A DNA stretch of 64,000 nt from Arthrobacter sp. AFG20 (GCF_002892795.1 NZ_PJMC01000010.1:122631-186630); one strand, 5' to 3'. Counted from the first letter of the stretch, positions 38,776 to 48,920 are shown. Translations and numbers: made by a program. Notes: generated by a model from the letters alone, not told the origin.

Positions 38776-40491
38776 GATGGTTCATCAGTCCGTGGCCCAG
38801 TTTCGACATGACCAGACGTGAGTTGTCCTCACGCTGATGACCTTGGATGCCAGAGGTGTGAGGAGTTGATCCGTTATGAGAAGGTGGGGGGCCAGGGACA
38901 ACTGTGGCATCGGTATCGAGGCTGGGCGTGTGGAGGATGAGGCGGACCGCTGAATAGTGCCACAGCTTGTGGCACTATTGCCGCAGATTCGAAGACAGGC
39001 AAAGGCTCGGACAGGTAGAGACCCATGTAGTTCGGATTCTCAATTGTCCAGATGGCATCTGGACAATTGCGCAACACGTTGTTGCACAATTGCCAGGCAC
39101 CCGCCGACACAAGCTCAACAACAGGGGCGGCAGTCAGGTTTGAATCTAAGACTTTCACTGGGCAGGTGCAGAAACCGCCTTTTGGACCCTGTCCTGACGG
39201 TCTTTTCAGCGTTTCCTGACGTCAGGTTGAGGTGTCCCTCTCCCTTGTACAGTCTGATCGCATTCTGGCAGGCACGCGGGAAACGAGTTGATGGCCGCGG
39301 AGGCGACAAAGCTGGGCCCCAGTACGGCTGGAAGGAACAGCTCCATGCCTCAGCACAGTGTGTTCTTGTACCGGGGCGCTGACGCCTCTGCAGGCTGGAT
39401 GCGCCTTCGGCTCAGATTGCCGCAATTTGTCGCGTCGATGGGTAAAATCTCTTCCCCTTGGCGTTTCTGCTGCCTACCGTTCGTGTCGCCAGGGTGTCAC
39501 TTAGGGACTAACGTCGGCAAGAGCGTGGTGGTAGGACAGTGTCTGGGGCTCCCCGACAGATTTCGAAACCGATGGGTTGAGGCACGTTATCGGCCGCATT
39601 GGTATGCCAGGGGGCAGCCCGGCAGCGGATCAATGCGCGACCGGCCGCTTGGCCATTCCTGTCTACCGACCACATAGGCGGGTGTTTAATAGATGCTCCG
39701 CTTGCGGAGCAAGAGGAGCACGGCGCCCGGCAACAGCATTGCGAACGGTACTGTGAGGTGTCAACGCTGGTGTTGGCCAGAACGCTGCCATTGCCGGTTG
39801 TGATGCTGCGGTAAGAGTCGGTAGCAATCACGCCGCCGACGGTGGTGGATCTCTCGGGGCAGCTGCCGTGGCGAGCACGTAGGACGCAGGTAGTAGACGG
39901 CGCTGCCAGTCAGGGTCTCAGCGGTGTGGAAGAATCGGTCCCACCAGTCCCGGGGCCTGGAAGTCCCCACGAGTTCGCTGCCTTCCTTCTGTTGAGAGTC
40001 GGAGACTGCCATGGCTCAGTCTTACCGTGCCTGCTGGCTGTCGGCAGGCAGACAACTTTCGTCCGCTTCCCGTTTTGTTTTTGAGCAGCAACAAGTAGCC
40101 TCACTGGCCGGCCAAGATACAGCTTGGCACCGGGTTGTTCACGTGGCGGCTGTTTGCTGCGTCATTTACCCGCTGAGGACCAAGTCATCTTCATAGACCA
40201 GTGGTGTTGCGGCACCGGCGGTTCCGACGCCGCTTGATACTCGTTCCCAGCAGCGTCTTCAGCCGGCACCGTTGGCCGACATCCACAACGGACTCAGCTC
40301 TCGAGAAGTATGCGAGGCTGCTTCGAGCAACCCGGTATGAACATGGTGCAGCATAGGGTTCCCTGTGAGGGTGATGCGGCCCCTCGGAAAGACTCCCTGC
40401 CGCGTCTGGCGGACGTTCATTCCACTGACTGCCGCTGGCTGCGGAGCCAAACCCGCTCCCCACTCCCTGTGAAGTCCGAATACCCGCCGTC
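38776..40491. other. Long non-coding region beside the mobilisation operon
   Basis: Nothing in 1.7 kb reads as a convincing gene on either strand: the open frames are short, lack ribosome sites and match no family I know. The first 450 bases carry the hairpin cluster and a CCTGACGTCAGG palindrome (39215-39226). The remainder is probably decayed DNA at the element's right end. Confidence 0.6.
38953..39092. promoter_or_regulatory. Candidate origin of transfer: three tight hairpins
   Basis: Three palindromes with 3-base loops lie here: 38953-38979 (12-base perfect stem, AATAGTGCCACA), 39041-39069 (13-base perfect stem, CAATTGTCCAGAT) and 39064-39092 (13-base stem with one mismatch, CAATTGCGCAACA). 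The last two share the CAATTG at 39064-39069, so they are mutually exclusive folds. They sit 180-320 bases upstream of the zinc-finger/relaxase operon, the usual place for oriT. No nic site can be assigned. Confidence 0.6.
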
Positions 40492-41073
40492 TTAGCCGGC
40501 TGGTATGCAGGGTTGGACTGCGCGAAGGAGGCGACTGGTTACGTCGTCAATTGTGCCGAGCCCGTTTACCCTGGCCACGATTCCCCGTCTCGAGTACTTG
40601 GCGACAACCGCCTCCGTCTGCTCGTGATAAAGCTTGAGACGACGCCGGATGACGGCCTCGTTGTCATCGCTGCGCCCAGTCGCCTTGGCGCGGCCCAGCA
40701 GGCGTGCTGCGAGTTCCTCGTCGTCAGCGGTTAATTGCAGCACGACGTTCAGTTTGTGGTTGCCCTCGGCCAGGACATCGTCCAAGTAGTCAACCTGCGA
40801 CACAGTGCGCGGATAGCCATCGAGCAGGAACCCGTCCTCTACGTCCCTCGCACGAAGGCGTCCACGGACCATCAGGTTGGTCACACTGTCCGGCACGAAG
40901 TCACCGGCATCCATGTACTTCTCAGCTTCGACGCCCAAGGGCGTCTTATCCTTGACGTTCGCACGGAAGATGTCCCCCGTGGAGATCGCGACAACCCCGA
41001 GGCACTCCGAAATGCGTTCAGCTTGCGTGCCCTTTCCCGAACCGGGAGGTCCTATAATCAACATTCTGGCCAC
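40492..41073 (-). CDS. adk: Adenylate kinase (stand-alone paralogue)
   Basis: The enzyme interconverts AMP, ATP and ADP. The 193-residue protein has the P-loop IIGPPGSGKGTQ, the AMP-binding STGDIFRANV, LLDGYPRTVSQVDYLD, and a short-lid segment LLGRAKATGRSDDNEAVIRR. The short lid and length match actinobacterial Adk. GTG 41073, with AAAGGA eight bases upstream, is preferred to ATG 41064. The usual adk neighbours secY and map are absent, so this is a second, displaced copy. Its reason for being beside the element is unknown. Confidence 0.88.
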   Translation of the reverse strand: MARMLIIGPPGSGKGTQAERISECLGVVAISTGDIFRANVKDKTPLGVEAEKYMDAGDFVPDSVTNLMVRGRLRARDVEDGFLLDGYPRTVSQVDYLDDVLAEGNHKLNVVLQLTADDEELAARLLGRAKATGRSDDNEAVIRRRLKLYHEQTEAVVAKYSRRGIVARVNGLGTIDDVTSRLLRAVQPCIPAG

Positions 41074-41589
41074 TGCGTGATCCTTTCTCTTGCTTAGTTG
41101 CAGTTCCGCATTTTCTATTGCAGTTCGAGTCCGCGAGTCACGGTGGCGCCGCATCTGCCCGCCAAAATTGGGGATCGATGTCCGTGGCCGTCGAGGACGC
41201 GCTGTCCACTATGCCGTGGGTGTTCGTGGCCGAATGCCTCGGACGGAGAAGGGGCGGTGCATCCCAGGGGAAGCGCGCATAGACTTCGCTACCGTTGGCC
41301 CTTCCACCATTTGGCGCCGGTTAACGCCATTGGCCGAAATCCAAAGTATTGAGTTGTCGGGCATCGCGTCCTCAACTGTTCCTGTTCGCAGTCTCGCCGT
41401 CACTGCGTACTTCGTCGTGCTGCCCCAACACCCACTGCCAATTCGGTTGTTCATCCGTTGTGAGCGGTGACGATGAGGCGCCGATGCAAAGCACGGACGA
41501 GGGCGCGGGAGTCAGGTCAGTCGGAGAAAGCCGCCTGATAAAGGCTGGCTGTGCTGGCCCCCAATTGCAGGCTCAGCATGCGCAGAATC
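41074..41589. other. Non-coding gap
   Basis: I found no supportable gene in 516 bases between adk and the panD relic. Confidence 0.5.
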
Positions 41590-41913
41590 GACGACTTGCC
41601 GACATCGTCTGGCCTGTTTTGTAGTCATATCCGACATAGATGATGAGAATGATCATGTCATTTTCCTGGATCAGGTGCCCAGCAGGTCCGTTGATGCCGA
41701 TTACACCGGTGCCACGGTCGCCGGCGATAGTCGAGGTCTCCAGACGGACATCGTTGGTTACGTCGACGATCGCGACGAACTCGCCCGGCAGGTTGTCGGC
41801 TGCCTCCAGCGGGTCCAGATCCACCGTTACCGAACCAACATAGTGCAGGTCTGCATGCGTGACTATGGCCCGTGAATTTTTGATTTGAACATCATGCGAG
41901 TCGTCAGATGCAT
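41590..41913 (-). pseudogene. panD: Aspartate 1-decarboxylase, frameshifted
   Basis: PanD makes beta-alanine for coenzyme A synthesis and self-cleaves before a serine to form its pyruvoyl group. The core [20 protein letters not shown] keeps the Gly-Ser cleavage site, and [13 protein letters not shown] is also present. The start ([14 protein letters not shown]) lies in a different frame and shifts near 41865-41875. The expected C-terminus ([15 protein letters not shown]) lies in yet another frame after 41640. Two indels imply a dead gene unless they are base errors. Confidence 0.8.
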
Positions 41914-42061
41914 CGAGATTACCCTGAACAGACAGAACGCAGGCCGCGTCGTGTTGCTTGGCGAACAGACGGTGAGGTGCCGTAATCGTTGCGATATTTT
42001 GATGATCCGGGTGATCATCGGACACCTCACCGCTGGAATCGAGAGGCAATAAGATTGCCAG

Positions 42062-43198
42062 CTACATGGATCGCTGCTCTACCCCGTTGTAGGCGCTTAG
42101 AGGGCGGATAAGGGAGTTGGATGCGGACTGTTCCATGATGTGTGCCGTCCAGCCGGTGATGCGGCTGGCCACGAAGATGGGCGTGAATGTCGGCGTATCG
42201 AAGCCCATGAGGTGGTACGTGGGTCCAGCGGGGTAGTCGAGGTTGGGTTTGATGGCTTTGGCTTCGTCCATGGCCTGTTCCAGGCCGTTGTAAAGTCCGA
42301 GGAGTTCAGGCCGACCGTAGTGGGCGATCATCTTGTCCAGTGCGGCTTTCATGGTGGGCACACGGGAGTCGCCGTGTTTGTAGACGCGGTGGCCGAACCC
42401 CATGACTTTCTTCTTCTGGGCCAGGGCGTCTTCCATCCAGGCCTTGGCCCTTGCCGCGGCGTCCTCGAGGGACTCGTCGTTGCGGATGCCGATCTCGTCG
42501 AAGGTATGCATGACGGCTTCGTTGGCACCGCCGTGTAGAGGGCCCTTGAGAGCGCCGATGGCAGCGGTCACAGCAGAGTGCAGGTCCGAGAGGGTGGAGG
42601 TGACAACCCGGGCGGTGAATGTCGAGGCGTTGAAGGAGTGTTCTGCATACAGGATCATCGAGACGTTGAAGGCGTCCACCACCTCCGGGACCTGCTCTTC
42701 GCCGAAGGTCATCCAGAGGAAGTTGGCGGAGTAGCCAAGATCGTCGCGTGGTTCGACGATGTGCTGTCCGTGGCGGCGGCGCTGGTCGTAGGCCACGACG
42801 GCGGGCATCGCCGAGAAAAGGTCGATGGCCTTGTTCATATTGGCCTCGGGCGACGAATTTTCTGCCAGTTCATGCCGTGCTCCCAGCACCGAGGCTGCCG
42901 TACGGCAGATATCCATGGGGTGGGCATTCTTGGGCAAGGCGTCGATAATGGCCTTGAGTGCAGGGTCGAGTGCACGACCGGCCCGTTCCCGGGCTGTGAA
43001 TTCCGCGAGCTGGTCCGGGGTGGGAAGTTCACCGTTCCAGAGCAGGTAGGCCACCTCTTCGAAGCTGCATTTAGCGGCGAGCTCCTGGACCGGGTACCCG
43101 CGGTAGAGCAGTGAGTTGGTGTCGGGGTTGACCTTGGAGACGGCGGTGTAGTCCACGACAACACCGGCGAGGCCCTTTTTGATCTCTGTGTCAGTCAC
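42062..43198 (-). CDS. prpC: 2-methylcitrate synthase
   Basis: The enzyme condenses propionyl-CoA and oxaloacetate to 2-methylcitrate. It is 378 residues, the length of type I methylcitrate/citrate synthases. The active-site histidines are in PLHGGANEAV and FGHRVYKHGDSR, and the catalytic Asp is in GFDTPTFTPIF. Its place after prpD and prpB supports methylcitrate rather than citrate synthase. GTG 43198 has AAGGAG seven bases upstream. It is the last gene of the prp operon. Confidence 0.95.
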   Translation of the reverse strand: MTDTEIKKGLAGVVVDYTAVSKVNPDTNSLLYRGYPVQELAAKCSFEEVAYLLWNGELPTPDQLAEFTARERAGRALDPALKAIIDALPKNAHPMDICRTAASVLGARHELAENSSPEANMNKAIDLFSAMPAVVAYDQRRRHGQHIVEPRDDLGYSANFLWMTFGEEQVPEVVDAFNVSMILYAEHSFNASTFTARVVTSTLSDLHSAVTAAIGALKGPLHGGANEAVMHTFDEIGIRNDESLEDAAARAKAWMEDALAQKKKVMGFGHRVYKHGDSRVPTMKAALDKMIAHYGRPELLGLYNGLEQAMDEAKAIKPNLDYPAGPTYHLMGFDTPTFTPIFVASRITGWTAHIMEQSASNSLIRPLSAYNGVEQRSM

Positions 43199-43227
43199 GC
43201 TGAACTCCTTCGTTGCAGTTCTTGGTA

Positions 43228-44133
43228 TTAGCGGGTGTGGGGGATCTGGAAGTTGAAGATGCCGGAGTCGAATTTGTTGTAGGCCTCGTAGTCCACGAGG
43301 TCATAGAGGCGTGCCCTGGTGAGCATTTCAGGAACACGTACTTCTTGGGTTCCCAGACTCTTGAGCGTGTCCAAAACCCGTTCAGCTGCCCCCATGGCGC
43401 TTCGGAGCAGGGTGACGGGGTAGATGACCATGTTGACGCCCACGGCCTGCAGCTCTCTCGTCGAGAAGAGGTCGCTTTTGCCGAACTCGGTCATGTTGGC
43501 CAGGATGGGCACGTCCACAGCGTCGCGGATGGCCTGGAATTCGGCGAGGTCGCGCATGGCTTCAGGGAAGATTGCGTCAGCGCCTGCGTCCACCAGTGCT
43601 TTGGCGCGGTCTTTGGCAGCTTGCAGTCCGTCGGTGGCGCGGATGTCGGTGCGGGCCATGATGAGGAAGTTCGGGTCGCGGCGGGCGTCCGCGGCGGCGC
43701 GGATGCGTTTGGTGGCGGTATCGAGGTCCACGACGTTTTTGCCGTCGAGGTGGCCGCAGCGTTTGGGGTTGAACTGGTCCTCGATGTGCAGGCCGGCCAG
43801 GCCGGCGTTTTCGATTTCCTGGACGGTGCGGGCCACGTTCATCGGTTCGCCGAAGCCGGTGTCGGCGTCCACGATGGCGGGCAGGTCGGTCATCCGCGCG
43901 ATCTGCCCGGCCCGGGTGGCGACTTCAGTGAGCGTGGTCAGCCCGATGTCCGGCAGGCCAAGATCGTTGGCGAGGACCGCGCCGGAGATATAGACACCGG
44001 CGAAGCCCTTCTCCTCGATCAGCCGGGCCGAGAGCGGGTTGAACGCGCCCGGGAACTGCGCGATGGTGCCGGCGGCGAGGAGCTCGCGGAACCGGATCCT
44101 TTTCTGCTCGGGTGTGACTTTGGAATACAGCAT
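43228..44133 (-). CDS. prpB: Methylisocitrate lyase
   Basis: The enzyme splits 2-methylisocitrate into pyruvate and succinate. It has 301 residues of the isocitrate-lyase/PEP-mutase fold: FPGAFNPLSARLIEEKGF, DADTGFGEP for the metal site, and the catalytic-loop cysteine in FNPKRCGHLDGK near 125. ATG 44133 shares one base with the prpD stop (TAATG), so the genes are translationally coupled. Confidence 0.96.
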   Translation of the reverse strand: MLYSKVTPEQKRIRFRELLAAGTIAQFPGAFNPLSARLIEEKGFAGVYISGAVLANDLGLPDIGLTTLTEVATRAGQIARMTDLPAIVDADTGFGEPMNVARTVQEIENAGLAGLHIEDQFNPKRCGHLDGKNVVDLDTATKRIRAAADARRDPNFLIMARTDIRATDGLQAAKDRAKALVDAGADAIFPEAMRDLAEFQAIRDAVDVPILANMTEFGKSDLFSTRELQAVGVNMVIYPVTLLRSAMGAAERVLDTLKSLGTQEVRVPEMLTRARLYDLVDYEAYNKFDSGIFNFQIPHTR

Positions 44134-45653
44134 TAGAAGAGTCCCTTGGGTGCGGCGTTGGGGTCGATGATGCCGGGGGCGGCGGTGATGTTCAGCTGGT
44201 CCAGTTCCCCGGAGCCGAGTTCGGGGAGGCGTTCGACGGCGGCGAGGAACCGTTCGATTTCGGCTTCCTCCACGAGGCCGGCGGCGAGGGTGCGGAACTT
44301 GTGAATGTACTGTTCCCGGCCGAAGGGGCGGGCACCGAGCGGGTGCGCGTCGGCGACGGCGATCTCGTCCTTGATGACGGTGCCGTCGGTGAGGGTGATC
44401 TCCACGGACCCGCCGAAGGCCTTCTCGTTGATGTCCAGGGAGTGGTAGCGGCGGGTCCATTCCGGGTCTTCCTCGGTGGACACTTTCTGCCACAGCTCCA
44501 CCGTGTCCGGTCGGGCTGCACGGGTGGGGGAGTAGGAGTCCACGTGGTGCCAGGCCCCGTCCTGCAGGGCCACCGTGAAGATGTAGGGGATCGAGTGGTC
44601 CAGCGTCTCACGGGAGGCGGTGGGGGAGTACTTCTGCGGATCGTTCGCGCCTGAGCCGATGACGTAGTGCGTGTGGTGGCTGGTTTTGATCAGCACGGAT
44701 TTCACGTTGGCCGGGTCGGCGGCTTCGGGGTGCTCCTTATGCAGCTTGCGGGCGAGGTCGATCCAGGCCTGGGCCTGGTATTCGGCGGAGTGTTCCTTGG
44801 TGTAGGTGTCCAGGATGGCGCGCTTGGCTTCCCCGGGAGTGGGGAGCGGGACCTGGTAGGAGGCGTCCGGGCCGTCGAGGAGCCAGGCGATGACACCATC
44901 TTCGCCTTCATAGATCGGCACCGGGGATGTCTGGCCGCGCATCGCCCGGTCCGCCGCCTCGACCGCCATCTTCCCGGCAAACGCGGGAGCGTGGGCCTTC
45001 CATGTGGAGATCTCACCCTTGCGCGACTGCCGCGTCGCCGTCGTGGTGTGCAGCGCCTGGCCCACGGACTGGAAGATCGTCTCGACGTCGAGCCCCAACA
45101 AGGTGCCGATGCCCGCCGCGGCGGACGGGCCCAAGTGGGCCACGTGGTCGATCTTGTGCTTGTGCAGGCAGATCGCCTTGACCAGGTTCACCTGAATCTC
45201 ATACCCCGTGGCGATACCGCGGATAAGGTCAGCCCCGCTGGAACCCACATGCTGTGCCACGGCCAGAATCGGCGGGATGTTGTCACCAGGGTGGGAATAC
45301 TCCGCCGCCAGGAAAGTATCGTGGTAATCCAATTCGCGGACAGCTACCCCGTTGGCCCAGGCCGCCCACTCCGGCGAAACGTTGTCGCCGATGCCAAAGA
45401 CCTTCGACCCCTTGCCATTGGTGGAGGGGCCGTGAGTGAGGGCCTGAGCCCGCGCGGCCACGATCGGGGCACGGTTCAGCGAAGCGATCGCCACCGACGC
45501 GTTATCGATGATCCGGTTGATCACCATCTCCGTGACGTCGTCAGTGACCTCTACGGGGTCGGCGGCGACCAAAGCGATCTTGTGCGCCAGCTGTTCCTTG
45601 CGGGGAAGGCTTTCTTCGCTCTTATAGACACGGACGTGGTTGTTCTTGACCAT
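44133..45653 (-). CDS. prpD: 2-methylcitrate dehydratase
   Basis: The enzyme removes water from 2-methylcitrate to give 2-methylaconitate. It has 506 residues and the MmgE/PrpD fold, with marks such as [30 protein letters not shown] and [16 protein letters not shown]. No acnD or prpF neighbour of the usual type lies in this operon, so hydration would rely on PrpD and a housekeeping aconitase. It follows the GntR gene by 8 bases. Confidence 0.96.
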   Translation of the reverse strand: MVKNNHVRVYKSEESLPRKEQLAHKIALVAADPVEVTDDVTEMVINRIIDNASVAIASLNRAPIVAARAQALTHGPSTNGKGSKVFGIGDNVSPEWAAWANGVAVRELDYHDTFLAAEYSHPGDNIPPILAVAQHVGSSGADLIRGIATGYEIQVNLVKAICLHKHKIDHVAHLGPSAAAGIGTLLGLDVETIFQSVGQALHTTTATRQSRKGEISTWKAHAPAFAGKMAVEAADRAMRGQTSPVPIYEGEDGVIAWLLDGPDASYQVPLPTPGEAKRAILDTYTKEHSAEYQAQAWIDLARKLHKEHPEAADPANVKSVLIKTSHHTHYVIGSGANDPQKYSPTASRETLDHSIPYIFTVALQDGAWHHVDSYSPTRAARPDTVELWQKVSTEEDPEWTRRYHSLDINEKAFGGSVEITLTDGTVIKDEIAVADAHPLGARPFGREQYIHKFRTLAAGLVEEAEIERFLAAVERLPELGSGELDQLNITAAPGIIDPNAAPKGLF

Positions 45654-45661
45654 GGTGCTCC

Positions 45662-46303
45662 TTATTGAGGCGTGTGGGTGGCCTTGAGATGGGTAAGACT
45701 GCGGTGCAGATGAAGCGTGGTGGCTGCTTCGGCAAGTCGGGCATTGCCGGCGGCAATGGCTTCGGCAATGGCTGCGTGTTCCGCGGCTGCGGCTGTAAGC
45801 CGGGTGGCGTCATCGGCGGCCAGCCGCCGGACCCGAACAAGGTGCACCCGAAGGCCGCGCATGGTTTGGGCCAAGTAAGAGTTAGAGATGGCCGCCTCAA
45901 TGGCCTCATCCAGCCGGCCAACCAGCCCGTAGTAATCATGACGGGCAGGATCGCCATCATTGATGAGCCCAGGCGCGGCCAGCAGCTCTTCCTGCAGCTC
46001 CCGGAAAACTGTTGAGTCTCCCCGTTCCGCCGCCAAGGCAGCCGCCTTGCCTTCAAGTGTCTCGCGTAGCTCGAACAGTTCGTCAACGTCCTCCAGCGAG
46101 ACGTCACTGACGACGACTCCGCGACCCCGGGCAGTCCGGGTCAAACCTTCGGCGCCCAACCTTCCCAGAGCCTCCCGAAGAGGAGTTCGGGACACTCCGA
46201 GCCGTTCCGATTGTTCGACTTCGGCCAGAACCGTTCCCGGAAGGAGACTCCAATCCAGGATCTCTTCTCGGAGAGTTTGGTAAGCCCGTTCGCTTGCACG
46301 CAT
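45662..46303 (-). CDS. GntR-family (FCD) regulator of the prp operon
   Basis: A 213-residue transcription factor. The N-terminal winged HTH ([40 protein letters not shown]) is followed by an all-helical FCD ligand domain ([20 protein letters not shown]) with conserved histidines in its core ([32 protein letters not shown]). It heads the operon gntR-prpD-prpB-prpC, and two palindromic sites lie before it, so it likely controls itself and the methylcitrate genes in response to a pathway acid. Confidence 0.9.
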   Translation of the reverse strand: MRASERAYQTLREEILDWSLLPGTVLAEVEQSERLGVSRTPLREALGRLGAEGLTRTARGRGVVVSDVSLEDVDELFELRETLEGKAAALAAERGDSTVFRELQEELLAAPGLINDGDPARHDYYGLVGRLDEAIEAAISNSYLAQTMRGLRVHLVRVRRLAADDATRLTAAAAEHAAIAEAIAAGNARLAEAATTLHLHRSLTHLKATHTPQ

Positions 46304-46311
46304 GGAGATAA

Positions 46312-46372
46312 TGTATACAAGGAACCCGCCAGATGCAAGAATAGGTCCAGGAAAGGCACTTCATGTATACAT
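46312..46372 (-). promoter_or_regulatory. Paired TGTATACA operators of the prp operon
   Basis: The palindrome TGTATACA occurs at 46312-46319 and, extended to ATGTATACAT, at 46363-46372, 52 bases apart (five helical turns). They flank the promoter region of the GntR-led operon. FCD-GntR proteins commonly bind short palindromes of this kind. Confidence 0.7.
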
Positions 46373-46485
46373 TCGAGCGATGGAAAGATACGTGGGCGGT
46401 TGGCAGCCAACTACCGAAGGACGCACCACCCATGTCGTCGCCGAAAAAACCTCATACGTGTTGAGTATGGCGGGCATGTAAGTCA

Positions 46486-46883
46486 TCAAGGTTGGGGGCA
46501 AGAAGCGCGTAAAGCCAGGTCATAACGTGCGACGAATTTTATGAGTGTTCCCAACAGGCTGAGCAGAGCGCTGTCGTCCAAAGCTGTCGTTAGAACGAAG
46601 TACTCGATTGGCATCCCTATGACTAAAGGACCTGTGGCCGATCCCAGTCCGAAACCTGTCTGCTGGACATCTGTTGCCAACGCTGGGTAGTCGGTGTTTT
46701 GCCGGACAACCACGAGCTGGGCGAGGCCAGTCCCACTTCAGCCGATTGCGACTGCAAAGAACGCACCGACGAACATCCGTCACCGCCGAACGCGAGGGCA
46801 GTGAAACCTGCACCTCCTAGTGATATGAGCACCAAGATCAATGTGGGTGCAGATTTATCGTGAAGGTGGCAGGGCAGACTCAC
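46486..46883 (-). pseudogene. Remnant of an MFS-type transporter
   Basis: Two pieces in different frames resemble the last helices of a major-facilitator permease: APTLILVLISLGGAGFTALA and, further on, TGFGLGSATGPLVIGMPIEY followed by DDSALLSLLGTLI. They are in order on the minus strand, but the frame shifts between them and there is no upstream body, so only a dead tail remains. Confidence 0.45.
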
Positions 46884-48199
46884 AGAAGGATGCCGGCCAA
46901 TTGGGTACCACAGAGCAAAGAATTGCGACGCTGCCAGCTGAGGAGAATTGCCCCGGCTGTGGGCGGGCTGACCGGACTTCTCTTCGAAGGCATATCAATC
47001 CCGGTTGTTCTGAGGACCAGGCGGGGGACCATGTGTCAGCTTTGGGTGTACTTCAGTGACGGGACGAATGACGTCCTTGAACGGATCCGGCACATACATG
47101 GGTAACTCCCGGGGGAGGTGTTAACTCACTGGGCTGCTGGCCAAACCAGCGCGAATTGAATGTAACCGGGTACCACTTCCTACAGGAAGATTCACCGCAC
47201 GAGATCGGGGAGGCGCTCTCCGTCTTCGTCCGTGAACCAAGGTCCAGGGCTTAGTCGGACAGTCGAACCCTTGTGCTGCTTGCACGTGGATGTTGGTATC
47301 GGGCAAGCCCAGGTCAGTGAGGCGGACTATGAGGGTGATCCCAACAGGCCCTTCCTCGACAAGCGTCTGGTCACTCGGCTGCCTACCTCGGTGCCCTAAC
47401 CTGCTTCGGTGGAGATTCTTGCCAACGCAGCTCTTCAAGTCATCCCGCCGCTCGACCGGGACTACGAGCTGTACCAGTTTGCCGTGGAGTTTTTGTGTGA
47501 CTGGGGGCTGGGCAGGTGCCAGTCCTCATGGACCATCGTCCCGGCTTCGCCGTTAAAGCCGAGTTGATCCAGGCTCGCGAATTGATCTCAGCCGTTAGAA
47601 CGAGAGGGCTTGTCACTCTCTTCTTCAAGTGAGCATGCTGGGGCGAAAGCGAGGACGTCCGGAACTGCACTAGCCGCACATCTTTGGGCCGACCCGGCAC
47701 ATCGATGCGCGGTCGGTGAGAGAGTTGAAGGCCGAAAAAACTTGCCAAGAACTGCCGTCAGCAAAGTTTCGAGTCGCGGAAGGCCGGCTGCCTCCTTCGG
47801 GGAAGGAGATGGCATTAGCGTAACCCTGCCCATGAGCTGTCCACCGTTCCTTGAATTCCAGGACGGGAGCCGAACTCTTTGCGGCGTCCGAGCCTCACCA
47901 CTTCCTTGCCCTCGCTCGACGGTTGCCACCACCGGCGCGGCCGGCGACGAGCCCAACGGAAGCGGGAATCGCAACGACCGCGAGAGCCCGTTTTCCACTG
48001 CTTGTCAGTTTCCTTCATTATGGCCTCCTTGCCATCTGTCGCCAGCCGTCAGTCGACATCGGTAGTATACCATCGCTCCGCAGAGTGGCAATGGATCACT
48101 TCCCGTGACTTTGACACCCGGCACGAGGCTAGAACATCAATGGTCGACAGCATGCAGTCGGCTATAATTTGGTACAGGTCGCCAGGAAGGCAGCAACAC
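46884..48199. other. Degenerate stretch without intact genes
   Basis: In 1.3 kb no frame gives a protein I can place. Minus-strand pieces such as GITLIVRLTDLGLPDTNIHV look like coding relics, interrupted by shifts and stops. The region separates the prp operon from the catabolic regulon. Confidence 0.5.
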
Positions 48200-48853
48200 A
48201 TGGACACAGCGAATCGGTTCAGCGTCAAGAAGTTCTCCGACGTCGCAGTTGAGGTGGTTCGAGAGAAGATCCTCTCCGGCGAACTCGCTCCGGGGCAGCG
48301 CATCAACGAGATCGCTCTGAGCGAGGAACTGCAGATCAGTCGGTCTCCGCTCCGGGAAGCGCTTCGTGATTTGACCAGCGAAGGCCTGGTCACGATGTCA
48401 CCCGGCAAGGGATCGTTCGTTGCCAGCTTTGACATAGAGACCGTCACTCAGATCGGCGAAATCCGACTCACGGTCGAATGCGCTGTAGCACGGTTCGCCG
48501 CCGAGCGGGCCGATGAAAGCGATCGCGCGGAGCTGAAACAGATGATCGGCGAGATCGAGGAAGCGATCGCGGCACCCGATCGCCCGTACCCGCACCACCT
48601 CAACTTCCACCACCTCCTTGGCCGAGCCACCAAGAATCCTCGCCTGAGCCAGCTGAGCGACGAGGTGGAGCGACAGCTGCGACTGGCCCGGATCGCTTCA
48701 GGCAACTCGCCCACGCGAGCGCGAGAAGTCCTCGCCGAGCACCGCGCCATCTCGGATGCCGTTCTAGCCGGTGACGTCGAGCGCGCTGACCGCGAGATGC
48801 GGTCCCACATCACGGCGAGCAACGACGCGATCATCGCCCTCATCGTCTCCTGA
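48200..48853 (+). CDS. GntR-family (FCD) regulator 1 of the catabolic regulon
   Basis: A 217-residue regulator: winged HTH at 10-75 (VAVEVVREKILSGELAPGQR, LQISRSPLREALRDLTSEGL) and FCD domain with metal-ligand-type histidines (PHHLNFHHLLGRATKNPRLS, LAEHRAISDAVLAGD). It is clearly paralogous to the regulator at 55893; long stretches agree, such as SRSPLREALRDL. The frame is open far upstream, but ATG 48200 with AGGAAGG eight bases before starts the domain. It converges on the PrpF-like gene and may respond to the pathway substrate. Confidence 0.9.
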   Translation: MDTANRFSVKKFSDVAVEVVREKILSGELAPGQRINEIALSEELQISRSPLREALRDLTSEGLVTMSPGKGSFVASFDIETVTQIGEIRLTVECAVARFAAERADESDRAELKQMIGEIEEAIAAPDRPYPHHLNFHHLLGRATKNPRLSQLSDEVERQLRLARIASGNSPTRAREVLAEHRAISDAVLAGDVERADREMRSHITASNDAIIALIVS

Positions 48854-48920
48854 CCGCGCACGAAAGGGGGTGGCGGGCGGCCAAGCGCGCGTATCGCCTC
48901 TTTTGCCTCGCTGTTGCCCG

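Larger units (their letters stand above)
8828..39226. mobile_element. Putative integrated conjugative element (ends approximate)
   Basis: Between tRNA-Leu and about 39.2 kb the DNA carries a tyrosine integrase, an excisionase-like protein, a full actinobacterial conjugation set (VirB2-like, VirB6-like, SCO6880, VirB4, TraG/VirD4, NlpC/P60, MobF relaxase), ArdC-like and SSB proteins, and unrelated cargo. No replication initiator is seen, which favours an integrative element over a plasmid. The left end is inferred from the tRNA. The right end is only the last transfer-linked structure I can see, since I found no direct repeat of the tRNA 3' end further on. The element may be larger or may have lost its right end. 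Confidence 0.65.

Noticed and set aside
38874..39158. Minus-strand frame of 94 codons across the hairpin cluster
   Set aside because: Its sequence is dictated by the palindromes, it has no ribosome site, and structure explains the region better.
39215..39226. CCTGACGTCAGG palindrome as attR core
   Set aside because: It does not resemble the tRNA-Leu 3' end, so nothing links it to the integrase.
39288..40463. Several open frames of 60-130 codons between the hairpins and adk
   Set aside because: They overlap in several frames with no codon bias, start signal or family match.
43213..45668. Plus-strand frames of 300 or more codons opposite prpB and prpD
   Set aside because: They are antisense shadows of well-identified genes.
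47879..48199. Upstream extension of GntR regulator 1 by more than 100 residues
   Set aside because: The ATG at 48200 has a good ribosome site, and the extension resembles no GntR protein.
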